NCBI GenBank assembly: GCA_921293015.1
Contig: OV121091.1
Coordinates: 13,049,755 to 13,113,754 of the forward strand
Length of the DNA: 64,000 nt
Direction: 5' to 3'
Origin: Phorcus lineatus
Lineage: Eukaryota; Mollusca; Gastropoda; Trochida; Trochidae
Shown here: positions 49,395-61,027 of the stretch, piece after piece
How positions within the stretch are numbered: position 1 is the first letter of the stretch
How the letters are laid out: the number at the start of each line of letters is the position of its first letter
Position numbers and translations under genes: made by a program
Notes under the pieces: generated by a model
Seen by the model: only the letters and a program-made list of their open reading frames with translations
Told to the model about the DNA's origin: nothing
The model's database searches: none

Positions 49395-50523
49395 GTCTAC
49401 AATGACCTTCACCTTAAATTGTCATTATCTTGAATGACAACCGAATCCTCCCCTCGGTGCCGCCGTGAGATATAGTGGTGAAGCCACAATCCACCACGAG
49501 TTGGTTGAGGGACGGTTTGTGGGATAAAACACGAGTTGCTACTCGAAGTGCAACCTCGTCCCTTGAACACGCTCCAATGAGGACGTGCTCTATGTCTGGA
49601 AAGGGAACACTTCAAATGTTAACAGTAGTTATCTATTGTTCTTGAAGCCCCGAAAATATAGGTTTTATTGGTTTACAGGGAACTATTTAAAGAAGCGAGG
49701 AAATAAAGTTACCTTCTTTTCATGATAAAATGGGTTATGTTATAAAGTTAAATTTACGTTTCTATAAACCAGTCTACTTATTAAAAATTTCAGATATTCT
49801 AGTTTTTTATCCTCCTTTAACAAGATATAACCTGTGATGAAATATCAATAAATCCTGTATTCAAAACTGCATGTTTTTATTTTTAATCAATTAAAAAATG
49901 ATGTATTGGGAAAAGCATGGATATATCTTGAAAAGTATCTAAATGAGATGTTTTCACAATGAAAACTCAAAATGAGTTAAAAAGACAAATGGTTATAGAT
50001 CACCTGAAACAGAGAATCACATTAACAATGTCTTTCCCACAGATACATTTCTATGCACTTCTTCCCACTTATACTCTGTTACAGGTGGTCCACATTCCGC
50101 GGTTCTTTCAAAATCCTCCAGCAACTGCAACTCGGTGAGCATCCTTATTTATATCCAAGCAAATATTGTTTTACATCTCCGATTAACTTCTGTTGGGCAA
50201 GAACAATGTGCGCGACGCACAGGTGATTGAAAGCAAGGTTTCTAATGAAGTTTCAGACATCGATCGCACAACTGACTTTGGTTACAAACAATCAAGGCTC
50301 GGTATTTCTCAATAAGAAGGTGCTCCACTTGTAACAGAGTTTACTTAGAAAGAAACGAATGATGACGGGAACATTGATATACAGCTTGGAACAGCGTCGA
50401 CATTATCACGACCAACTTTGGTAACTGCCATTCAAGGGTCGGTACTTTTAACCATGAGAGCGAGATTCTACGGATATAATGGGGAAATCTTCAGAATCTT
50501 AAGCTTAAAGGTGACCTAGCACA

Positions 50524-50597
50524 ACATGGTTCCCGGGCCTCGTTCCGCTTGCGCTACAGTGTACAGCGCAAGCGGATCGAGGCCCGGGAACTAGGTT
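50524..50597. repeat. GC-rich hairpin (copy 2) next to the DSD-B exon 5 donor
   Basis: Arms ttcccgggcctcgttccgct and agcggatcgaggcccgggaa enclose a short loop. The hairpin stops only seven bases from the donor at 50604-50605. Copy A has no such insert. Confidence 0.9.
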
Positions 50598-53139
50598 GGA
50601 CCTACCATAGAAGACAAAGGAGCCCGGATGGAACTCTGTGAGCTGGGACATGCTGTCCGCCGGAACACTGCAAGAGGGAGTCGAACCCGTCGCTACCATC
50701 GGGCACTCTATACCTGCCTTCTTCAGTCTGGAAGGATACAGAGTTATTACATATCGGAAACTTGGCTTTATTTGTCCTATTTCAACTACAGTGCGGAGCA
50801 CATACATTGTATTATCGGATTATTCTTAAAGGGACTGTGACACGTTTTTTGTTGTTTCTTGAAAAAATCTCAAGAGAAGAAAATGGTACCAATTGGAAAA
50901 CAATCTTTTTTAATCTATAGAAGGATTTCTTATACGAAAGTTGCGTGTTCTGCTCCGCGCACCATTTTCCCCCGACTCAAATGTTTAAAAGGTGGCCGCA
51001 TTCAGTTTATGCTTGATGAGACTCTTTAATCAACGGCTACGGATAATCCAGCTGACTTTGAAGAAAATAGATTTTGCAAACACAGATATATAATGGGTAA
51101 ACTTTTAACAAATATAATTAGAGAAAAACTTTAATATTGAAAGACCAATTAATAATACAAAGAGTTCTCTCTTCGCGATACATATTGCTGTTTAACTTGT
51201 ATTTGACTATGTGTGCGAATTAGACGATACCATTTCTACGATATTTGAGGACATATTTACGTTATTCTTAATATAGGGCTACAACCGTAAACAATACGCT
51301 CTAATGAGTCTTACAAATGATTTAATGTACACAAATGTACAATCACATTAAAATCAGATAGAGACTGTAACAAGTGGATCGCTGCGTGTCGGATCTGAGT
51401 ACGGCTCCATATAAGTGTCATTTCAAATGACCTTGTCTGCCACCTTTCACTTTTCATTAATCCAAACTTCAGAAGCCCGCTACAATTTCAAATCAAATTC
51501 AATGGCTTTCAGACATTGTCGCTGATTGGCTGAAATTCATATGTAACCGGGCACTACTCTCATGGAACAGAACTCAGATCAAAAACGCAGGGAGATACGA
51601 GGGACAGGTTCTAGCTGATTTAAATGAGATTGAACAATTATACACACAGGATAAGGCTCTTGAATTTCGTTTTGACAAAACATATGCCAAATCCTTTTTT
51701 AATGCATCATATTTACTACCTGTCTCTGATCGAGAGAAGTCTATTTGTATTTCGATCGCCGAATGATTTTAGTTCCTTCTCTCCATGTAGATCGTAAGAA
51801 CTGCCGCAGAGCGTGTACACACCGAGAAAAGTGATGTTCGGAGCTTGTACCGCTGCCTTGGCCAAGGTAACGACTTCATCACTGTCCCACAGAACACCAG
51901 CTGAAATCGTTTGACATTTTGATACATATTTGTTATGTTTGATATTATGTCTGTTATGACTTACAATAATTATATGCTTAACCTATTAATAAATCGAGCA
52001 AATTATTGGTCATCTTTTCTAACGTTTAATAAAATATGAAATCTAATTTGTGTAACAACATAATTACCCTGAAATATTAAGAATGAATATTACGGTGATC
52101 CATTTGGATTGTCTGTTTTCATCTTTTAATAGATATTAAATTGATATAAGTTTCAACGGGTGAAACTTTGGTAAATAATAAGAAAACAATGGTAAATAAT
52201 ACCCTTATTTACTTGGGGTCATAATTTGTCTGCATTTGTTTCCAGATTGTAAGAGTTTCCTGAAGCATTTCTTCCGATAAAATTTTGATCATAGGAGATT
52301 CCATGAAACAATTAAATAATTTGTTCGCCTAAGTTTGATATTTTCTTATCTACTTACTCCGGCCATATCCCGTATCAACTTTAAGGACCAAAGACCACTT
52401 CTTTCCAAAATCAAGTGGAGTGTCTTTGAACCAGTTCAAAGCAGTTTCACTATCATACATCACGTGGAATTCTCCGAGACGATTGGTTAATTTCTGACAC
52501 CTGAAGCGAAAGAGCAATTTGATTGGTAAATTCATATAAACAGCTTCAGTAACATTATACTGATAAAAAAGCAATGATACTATCACTCTCATTGACATCA
52601 GCTAAACCGTTCGCTCGTATCCCCTCGCGTTTCTGATCTGATGACAGCTCCATTGGGGGAGTGTCACGTGACATTTGGTGTCCAGCCAATCAGTGACGAG
52701 GCTAGAAAGTCGTCAAGGCGATTTCATATTTTAGCGGGCCTCTGCAAGATCGAAATTATGAAAAGTGAAGGGTCACATACAATACCACTTGCCACGATCA
52801 GTATCGAGTGATAATGAGATAAGAAATGCAGCGGCGAACGATTGATGGTTTCAACTGAAATCAATGAGATTGTAATACTCTGAAATGTGCGCAGCACAAA
52901 GAAGAAGGAACGTTACACATTCGCATACGGGAAAAACAGTCGTAGTATATAAGTTTAATGTAGGTTTTATGCTTTAAGGAAGGGCTTTAAAAGAACTCAT
53001 CATGGATTTATTCTGTAAATCGCCGTGCCATTAGCGCTTTTTATCAACTGTTGTTTTTTACGTCAATTTCTTGACGTTCCCTTAAAACAGTGGTTATTAA
53101 TATTCATTGAACATTACGGGGATGCTATCATTATGGATA

Positions 53140-53330
53140 TGACTATCTTCCCACACATGGCCTATTCTTACGCCAGCCCCAATGACTTGCTAAGATAGGC
53201 TTTGCCGCATTTCCCGTATTTTTCTGTGCTTGTAGCCAAGGTTGCTGCAACGGATAGCGATGTCCAATGAGAAATCATATAGAATGGCAACTTTTCGCTA
53301 AAAGGGGTGCTCCACTGAAAACATGAATTT
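53140..53330. repeat. Dispersed repeat shared with 17.0 kb
   Basis: Second copy of the tatcttcccac(a/g)catggc repeat, in DSD-B intron 2. Confidence 0.7.
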
Positions 53331-54003
53331 TGACGTGTTGGCAGCAAGGTTTAAATTAGCCACTGGTAGAGACAATTCCGGGGAATGATGGGAAATGACA
53401 GTTTCTTTCTAGATAGAATGGATTTATATACCTCGGGATCTTATCCGGGGTGATCAGTCTGCCAAGGAGAATATCGTCAAAAGAATTGTTGGCATAAAAC
53501 TCGGCCTCATTCAGTGTGGAAACAACTATAGATCTTCTCGTTCCGCCAGTAGCTATAACCCCCGCCTCTCTGTCGCCATGGTAAAAAAAAAAGAAGGATA
53601 AAATACAGTATATGCATAATTTTTAAAAATAATAAAAAATGATTCGAGAAATAATTTTTAAAAAATTCGATCACATAGTATAAACATTTTAATGTTGCAT
53701 ATAAAATTATTAAAAAAAAGATTGAGTGACAAATAAAAACTTAGTACTTTATTCATTCTTATCAAATATATCACTCTTACTGGTTTTTAAGACTTCTAGA
53801 TATTCTGTGAAACACTTCATAATAATTTCCCTTAACTTAACTTACATTGTTTTGTGAGTTTTCATGTGGGGTCGGAGGCTGACACCCATTTTCTTGGAGA
53901 TGTCAATCATCTTCTGACAGTTCCTTTTCACCTTATCAATATCCACGAGCAAGCACGGGGTGATTACGTCACTGATTCTCGCGGGAAGGTCTTCGCTTGA
54001 CAT

Positions 54004-56110
54004 CTTTTGGCGGACAATTTTCTGTAACAGTGGCAAAAGGCTTAACCAAGAAACATTGCTAAATTTTTCAAATATAAAATCAATCCTTTAGTAGGCCTAT
54101 ATACCAAGCTAGTGTCAAGCCAAGGACTTTCCAAATGATAAATTTCAAGTTAATGTTGATGAAGGCATGATATCGCTTATGATGATGGTGATGATGGTGA
54201 TGATGGTGATGATGATTTTCTGTACAATACCCTATTAAAATGTTTAGTTTAAAATGTGGATAGTCTTTGATAAATACCAATTTTTTAACTATTCGATATA
54301 ATTTAAAATTAAAAAATTTTCTCTTAAGAATTTGTTTATCATACATCTATACACAGGGACGTATATTGTCAAATAAACAACAGTCTAGGAGAAGGCCGAA
54401 TTCGATTATCAAGCAGATCTACAGTCAATAAAGAGACCGGGTCCTTGTTCATGGTGATAGTTGTTTGATCATATGCTCCAGCGGTCTTCTAGGCTGATGT
54501 TTTCGACGATGTTCGCTTCCGTAACAACGGAAAATATTATTTATAGGAAAAAAACTTCAATCTGCATATGGTTTGCTGTTGTGTTTGCTATTACTTCTGT
54601 ACACTATGGTCACCTCACCTCACTTACTTGACCATTATTTATCAGGTACGATGGAATTGCTGACGGACACCGAGCTGTTAAACGAAGCCTAGTTTACGTG
54701 AATCATGAACGTCAATGTCAAGGCCGTTTAAACAATATGAGTTTTCGCTAGTAATGAAGCGTTCACTGGTATGAAAAATAAATGCCCGAACAAAACTTGT
54801 GTAATTACATCGAACGCCTTCGTCACCAGTAAAACAATCTTTGAAAAAATACCCACATTCAATGTGAGCTGGAATTGTTTACATTATGTTTGTTGTCCAT
54901 TCCTTTTTCTTGATAGCCTCACTTAATTTATGTACTACTTATTCAATTTTATAATCTGTGAACAATTTTTATTAAAAATCAAAATACATTTCAATGAGAG
55001 GCTGTATCTTTTAAAATTAAAAAATATGCTATTTTCATCTTTTCTCTTAGGCCTATAAAACAATTTAAATTGGATATCTAGAATATCATATGGATATGTC
55101 CAAATCCAGACTCAAAATCATCACTGTCAAATACTTAAAATTGTATGTGTCTTTACAAACTAATACTATATGAGGACCTATATGTCTATCCATGTTTCAT
55201 AATTTCTTTAATTCATTTCCTGTTTATATTTTGATGACTACTTTTTGTTTTAGACTATTTCAAATATTTGGCTCTCAACCTCAATTACTTATAATAATTT
55301 CTGTTTGTGATTTCAACACAACCATTGAAGAACAAATAGACAAGTTTATACAAAGCCTGTTGTTTATTTTTGTGAACTTTGGCTGTAAACCTTTATTCAA
55401 AAGAAAGGTAAGAAATTTTGATCCAACTTTGATTGATTTTTTATCGATATTTTTCTTGTAATTAATAGGCCTAATATATTTGCATTATAAAATCTTTGGT
55501 CAACGTTTATAATCAAAGCATAGACAGTAAAACAATAAAAGTTTTGACAATGCATTTTTTAATATTTTTGTCAAAGGAATGTTGACTAGCTAGCCCGGAG
55601 ACCAATGAGTGTAACACTGACAGTGTCGACAAGCTTGTGCGACCTTGACCTATATACAACTACGTAAAAAAAAAAATTCAATTAATTATCATACGAAGCT
55701 TTTTCAATATAAAATGACCTACACTTGTTAAGTATAAGTGAGATACAACAATTTACTGGTAATAGTATGTTTTGTAAGTTTACAATCCTGTTGATTGTAG
55801 AATCATTCTCAGTGAAGGTGTTTGTTTGCAAAGTGGTCGAGCTTGATCAATCGCTCTGTGATTTCATAAAATTACTTCATAAATATTTAAGAATAAAGAA
55901 ATTATGAATGTTATTTGGGTTTTACAAACACAAAGTTGGATAATGTGCGTGTAGAACGACGTCGGTGTAAACAAAAGCCAAACAGTTAGATAGTGACATT
56001 GTTGAGTTACGCGGTCCGGCTCGCCTGAGCTTGAAACTTGTCCCCCCAAATATTTCAGCCAATCACATTTTAGGGGGCGTGGCATAATGGCTCTCGACTG
56101 GATCGGTCTA
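54004..56110. other. No gene seen upstream of DSD copy B; microsatellite
   Basis: A GATGGT/GAT microsatellite at about 54178-54217 would encode a histidine tract on the minus strand. The rest is AT-rich without recognisable exons. Confidence 0.4.
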
Positions 56111-56416
56111 TTGAATCCGCTCATCAAGCTCCTTCTATATACCCTGATCTCCTTCGAGCCAAATGCCTCGTGCGGCTTGATGTTCGTGACTGTGCTCACT
56201 TGTTATTGTTTCAGCCAATAAAATATCGTTATCCAAGGAGCTTGACGCTACTCTTTTGAAATTAACGAAATTTTCCATCCGAGTTGTGCCGCTCTTGCTG
56301 GATGCGAGTCGTCTCACTGACTGGTTAGATAGCTAGCGATACGAGGCTTTTGGCTTAAAGGAGAGCAGGGTATATGGAAGGAGCTCGATCAGCGGATTCA
56401 CTTACGCTGATGTAGC
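56111..56416. mobile_element. MITE with long TIRs (copy 2, reverse of 2151-2478)
   Basis: Same ccctgatctccttcgagcc words and the same internal sequence as copy 1, in the opposite orientation. Confidence 0.75.
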
Positions 56417-56777
56417 AGGGTGAATTCATAGCAATTTGTGGTATGTTTGTATCGCATGCGCAAATTTGCAATTCATAATACAAATTCTGTACACATTTTT
56501 AAAAAATTACGTATGATTATGTATAACATTGACAAGTCATAGGTGATCGTTTATATTCCATCATATATCATCAGACATCTCATCTCTGGCTTATTTAAGA
56601 AATGTAAGAAATTTTCTTAACATAGCTTCCAATCGTGTAATACGGCACATTGCGGCAAGGCTTGAATTTTAGATAGATACAGACGCGAGCTATGTTACGG
56701 GTTAATTTGGTAGAGGCAGTTTTCAATTATTACTTTTTTCAAAAATCCAACAAAACAACGACTCTGATCATTTCTTT

Positions 56778-56783
56778 TTTATT
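56778..56783 (-). terminator. Polyadenylation signal AATAAA of C1q gene 1
   Basis: Minus-strand AATAAA beginning five bases after the TAG stop, implying a very short 3' UTR. Confidence 0.5.
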
Positions 56784-56788
56784 GATAT

Positions 56789-58556
56789 CTATGTTGAAAT
56801 AAGGAAACCAGAGAAGGTCGTATACACTTCATCCCCCGCACCATACAGATTGGAGGGGACACCCTTGGCAGCTCGGACTTCCACCGTATCTCCAACGTTG
56901 AGGCTTAGGATGACAGAGTTACCTCCCGCCGCGTAATCTGCGGCATTATGGCCGAAAGCCGACTCTACATAGTTGCTGTTGTGGTACAGATCAAGGGAAA
57001 GCTGGTTTCCCTGGCGGGAGAGAGCGTGGAACTGAAATACATAGACCCCGGCTACTGGACAGGTGAATTTACCGTTAGTGGCGCTGTAGGCATTGCCCAC
57101 GTTGGTCATTACCCGGTCATACACGATGTCCTTGCCCCCCGAGAGAAGCTGATGGTGGGTGAGACCGACAGAGAAGGCGATCTCCTGTGGGGGGTTTTGC
57201 GCTCCTGGAACAAGAGGGGGATTATTCGAAGAGTTGACGTGATCGTTTATCGTTGTTTTGACGTTTTGATTAACGTTGTGTTGACATGATGATTAAACGT
57301 CGTGTTGACGTTATGTTTGAACGTTTTATTGACGTTATGACTGAACAATTAATTGTCGTTATAATACAAAATTGTATTGACGTGATGATACAACGTTACG
57401 TTGAGTTGATAACGTAGCGTTGTGTTGACGATAATAGTGAACGTCTAATTGACGTTATGATTAAAAGTGTTATCGACGTTGGACAAGGCATATTTTGGGT
57501 TGTAAATGTCCAACATTCCCCAGTTACGTCCCTTGTAATTAGCCCACTTGGGGGCGACACTCACTACGGTCCAACAAACCGGAAACACTTGAATCACTAA
57601 ACGTGTTTTCTACATCAATTCTGTAGATTAACATATCTTAAAAACATGCTAACAAACTGCTGTTGCGTTTGACGATCTGACGAAATCCTGTAGACCTTGT
57701 TCACAGGAAGTTGAAATCCTACCAATCACTATAATGCTTTAAATTTTCTAATTTATTCAGATTACAATGTTGTTTTTATGTGATTCGACGTTTTGCACGT
57801 GATGGTTAAGTTTTGTTGATATTTTGAATGAACGATCATTGATGTTAAGATTTAGTATTGTATATGAGTTAATACGTCGATAAAGAAAGATGGATTTAGC
57901 TAAAGAATTACCAAAAATTTTAGTTGGCCCTCACAACATTGTTTTTGGTTCGGTGAAAAATTTCCAATGTAGGGTTATATATTACGTTTCGTTGGATTAA
58001 AACGATTGAATGAAGTTAACGTTTTTGATATATGAACACTGTTGTTTGCTTTATTGAATATGCCGGTACACAGTCTTTGTTTTCGGTCTCTATTCACAAT
58101 ACATAGTTTATTCGTTAGCACTTATTTTGTGTTATTTGAAAACCTCCAAATAGTTTTCACCACATAAAATTTTATCACATAAATTTGTCCTTACATAATA
58201 TTTTTTTCACCAAAAAACATCCAACAAATTATAGCTATTTTCATGGTAACGCATTATTGATTGCTGAGTTTAAAATTTGATATAGGGACATTGTTTGGAA
58301 ACATATTAAAATAGTTTGTATCAATTAAAATGTGTGTACGCGTTTTATTTCAAACTTTTTTGTCTAAGCAATTTCCTAATGTCCTTTTTGTCAACAACTT
58401 TTTTCAACATATATTTTTCAATTTAAAAAAATTATCAAATATATGTTACATATGATTTTTTATATAAATTTGATCATTTATCATTTTCATTTTAAAGATT
58501 GAATATTTACCTGTTAGAGTCACAAGAAGACAAGATACAACCAAGACTGGAACCAT
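56789..58556 (-). CDS. Secreted C1q-domain protein 1 (globular head only)
   Basis: Two-exon gene encoding 153 residues: exon 1 58556-58511 and exon 2 57204-56789, joined in phase 1 (ACAG/gtaaat; ttgttccag/GA). Exon 1 encodes a clear signal peptide, MVPVLVVSCLLVTLTG. Mature protein starts near AQNPPQEIAFSVGLT and is one C1q domain with the expected blocks: NGKFTCPVAGVYVFQFH in the middle, LNVGDTVEVRA later and FSGFLIST at the end. There is no collagen stretch or coiled coil, so it belongs to the short soluble C1qDC class that is greatly expanded in bivalves and usually linked to pattern recognition or shell/mucus proteins. TNF/C1q-fold proteins form trimers. An acceptor-like cgatcag just before the ATG suggests a separate 5' UTR exon. 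AATAAA follows the stop almost at once (56778-56783). It lies about 1.2 kb downstream of a related gene on the same strand. Confidence 0.93.
57507..57670. repeat. Dispersed repeat shared with 44.2 kb, in C1q gene 1 intron
   Basis: Common words are cactacggtccaacaaaccgg and aaaaacatgctaaca/aaaaacatgctgaca. Just before it, 57230-57480 has many imperfect ttgacgtt(a)tga words, a loose degenerate repeat. Confidence 0.65.
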
Positions 58557-58962
58557 TTTGTTCTGATCGTGTAACGAAGAATGAAAGGTAAAAGGTCAAC
58601 TGAAACCAACAGGTGAAAAGGAAGATAACAAAATGTGACCTACTCAAAGTTTATTTGGAAAGTTGTGGAAGTATCCTATGAACAAATGATTTCAATGGTA
58701 ATAGTCGTCGACATGAGATGTTGTACTGATTCTTTTTAATGTTTGAAAATGTCTTTTTCTCACAAAATCTCAATTGTTTTTGGTCGATCATGTCATGTCA
58801 TGCCACGTGATCATGGTCATGGTTTGTGGGGTTTCTTTTGCAATTTGTCTTTGCTGTTGTTGAATCTAGCGGATCCACAGAAAGTGCTCGTATTCACAGA
58901 AGTTAGCCTAGGACGAGAGGACTTGATCTAACTCGCGAGACCTTGCACTTATCATTCAACTA

Positions 58963-59213
58963 CATCAACGTATCTGAATCGACACAACTCCTTCAAAACC
59001 CTGATATATGTCGGGCCAAATAACTCAACATCGCTGAAGGCTGGATATTTTTCACGAATGTTATAGTTAAAAAATGATAACGGATTTGTCATCCAGATAT
59101 TGTTGCTAGTCCTAGATGCGAATCATTTGATCCTTATGTTACTTCTAGAGCTGAATGAGACGTTTGGACCGATAGATATCAGAGTATTGAAGAAGTTCTC
59201 TGGATTCAAATGT
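58963..59213. mobile_element. MITE related to the catcagcgta family between the C1q genes
   Basis: Ends tacatcaacgtatctgaatc and the inverse near gttctctggattcaaatgtg, with inner aaaccctgatatatgtcggg mirrored by agatatcagagtattg. Confidence 0.5.
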
Positions 59214-59756
59214 GTCTTTTTATTTTAAGGATGTTTACTTGTTCAAGGCTTCTATTTAAACTTATTAAAACGTCTTGATAAGTACAAGTCTTTGAAAATA
59301 CAAATTAAAACGCACCCCACTTTGCGCCAGTTTGGAGAGACCAAACGATTATTTCGAAAAAAACCCAACTGTTTGAACCTTTTTTGTAATCAAAAACTAA
59401 GTGAAATTAGATTAAACATACCTCTTGCACCTCGCTGCAAGTGAAAGGTCTCCTGATTTCAATGAGATTGTTCTTTTGTACCTTCCACCATCTTGTATTG
59501 CATTCAATCAGATGTGTACATTCGTTGAATTTACGAAGAAAAGGCTACTTTCACAATTTTTGCGTCGGAAACCCCTCAAACGCACCTGGTTGTAACAGGG
59601 ATAGCACGGGGATAACGTTTGGTTGGTAACATTTTAACAAACACTTCTTACTAATTTCCGGAGAGGTTCAAAATAGAAAAGCCAAGCAGATCATGGGGTC
59701 AACTGTTGTAATATTCACAAACAAATTACAAATGTCACATTAAAGATCACATATAT

Positions 59757-61027
59757 TTAATTATTAGCAGCGTACAGAAGAAACCCACTGAAGGTGCCAT
59801 AGATTTTGGCGGGATCTCCGAAAAGGGCGACGTCGCCGTCACCTTGTAGATGCACGCGGTCGCCGACGTTGAGATTAAGGACGACGGCGTTAGATGCCGC
59901 CCCGAAATCGTTGGTCGAATGTGAATAGGCTGAGATTATATACTCTTGGTTCTTATAGAGCTCTAGCCAGATTTCGCCGTCGTTTTCTGTTACGCCATGG
60001 AACTGGAAGACGTAGGTGCCCGAGGCCGGACAAGTGAACTGACCGGTGGCGGGGTTGTAGCCGTTTCCGACGTTAGTGTAGACCTTGTCAAAGACGACGC
60101 TGTCGTTGGTGTGAAGGTCGGCGTTCTTAGTGAGACCGGCAGAGAAGGCGATCCTAGAGGCAGCTGCTCTCTCTGAATAGTGGGCATTCAGATCTGCAGA
60201 TATTCAACATAACAAACATTGGTACAAAATGCAAGGACTTACAGACATGACGTCACCAGACTTACAGACATGACGTCACCAGACTTACAGACGTGACGTC
60301 ACCAGACCTTCAGACTTGACATCACCAGACTTACAGACGTGACGTCACCAGACTTACAGACATGACGTCACCAGATTTACAGACGTGACGTCACCAGACT
60401 TACAGACATGACGTCACCAGACTTACAGACGTGACGTCACCAGACTGGTAGACGTGACGTCACCAGACTAACAGACGTGACGTCACCAGACTTACAGACA
60501 TGACGTCACCAGACTTACAGACGTGACGTCACCAGACTTACAGACATGGCGTCACCTGACTTACAGACGTGATGTCACCAGACTTATAGACGTGACGTCA
60601 CCGGACTTACAGATGTGACGTCACCAGACTTACAGACGTGACGTCACCAGACATACAGATCTGACCCCACCAGCATTATTACATACATGTGACATTGTTA
60701 CAAAATCAACTTGATATTTTTCCGGTACTTGCAGAATCTGATTTTACTTTTATCAACAAGTAATGATATTGTGAAATCAAAAGACATGATGGCCGGCGAT
60801 GAACTTCTTTAGAGAAGATAACATTGCAGTGTGCCGTTATCAGCATACTCAGCATTGAGACAAAATCAACGAAATACATTGCCCTTGCTTACAGAACATG
60901 ACTTTATCAACATATAGTGTCATGGACTAAAATATCGATTTTATACGTTGCCTTTACACTTACTGAAACTGGCCACTTCCAGACAGACAACTGCGATACA
61001 GATGGACAGCACAAGAAAACGATTCAT
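59757..61027 (-). CDS. Secreted C1q-domain protein 2 (globular head only)
   Basis: Two coding exons encode 166 residues: 61027-60964 (64 nt) and 60193-59757 (437 nt), joined in phase 1 (TTCA/gtaagt; tctgcag/AT). Exon 1 is a signal peptide, MNRFLVLSICIAVVCLEVAS. Exon 2 starts with a short spacer (NLNAHYSERAAASR) and then a C1q domain: IAFSAGLTKNADL, NPATGQFTCPASGTYVFQFH, LNVGDRVHLQ and FSGFLLY. It has no collagen region. It shares design and intron position with C1q gene 1, so the two look like an old tandem pair, though the sequences have diverged widely. Exon 2 is strikingly rich in G/C at third codon positions compared with the AT-rich surroundings. The ATG sits one base after an acceptor (atattttcag), so a non-coding first exon further upstream is likely. 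The intron holds a 19-unit CRE minisatellite. Confidence 0.93.
60236..60672. repeat. CRE minisatellite, 19 x 23 bp, in intron 1 of C1q gene 2
   Basis: Nineteen uninterrupted 23-bp units of the form gacttacagac(a/g)tgacgtcacca fill 437 bases exactly. Fifteen units contain the perfect palindrome TGACGTCA, the full CREB/ATF binding site. Units 4, 14, 15 and 19 carry substitutions in it. The array starts 43 bases from the exon 2 acceptor. Confidence 0.95.

Larger units (their letters stand above)
47887..54003 (-). pseudogene. D-serine dehydratase copy B, tandem duplicate with frameshift and lost active-site histidines
   Basis: Second copy of the dehydratase, offset about 16 kb from copy A. Minus-strand exons: 54003-53846, 53569-53432, 52500-52358, 51900-51720, 50727-50606, 49595-49413, 48425-48320, 47976-47887. 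Exon lengths and phases equal those of copy A, except exon 6 (183 instead of 190 nt). A 7-nt deletion in exon 6 (around 49441-49462) shifts the frame and brings a TAA at the end of that exon, which removes exons 7-8. In addition, the conserved His of GVYTHCG (exon 4) reads Leu, and the zinc-binding His at the exon 7/8 join reads Gln. Splice sites are otherwise intact, and exons 1-3 are nearly identical to copy A, so the duplication or later gene conversion looks fairly recent. A GC-rich hairpin lies a few bases past the exon 5 donor. An upstream in-frame ATG (54034-54036) would add 11 residues. A truncated or RNA-level role cannot be excluded. Confidence 0.85.

Noticed and set aside
54080..54346. 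Histidine-rich ORF on the minus strand
   Set aside because: The histidine tract is simply the GAT/GATGGT microsatellite read in one frame.
56948..57289. 113-residue plus-strand ORF opposite C1q gene 1
   Set aside because: It is the antisense shadow of the C1q exon, whose domain motifs are clear on the minus strand.
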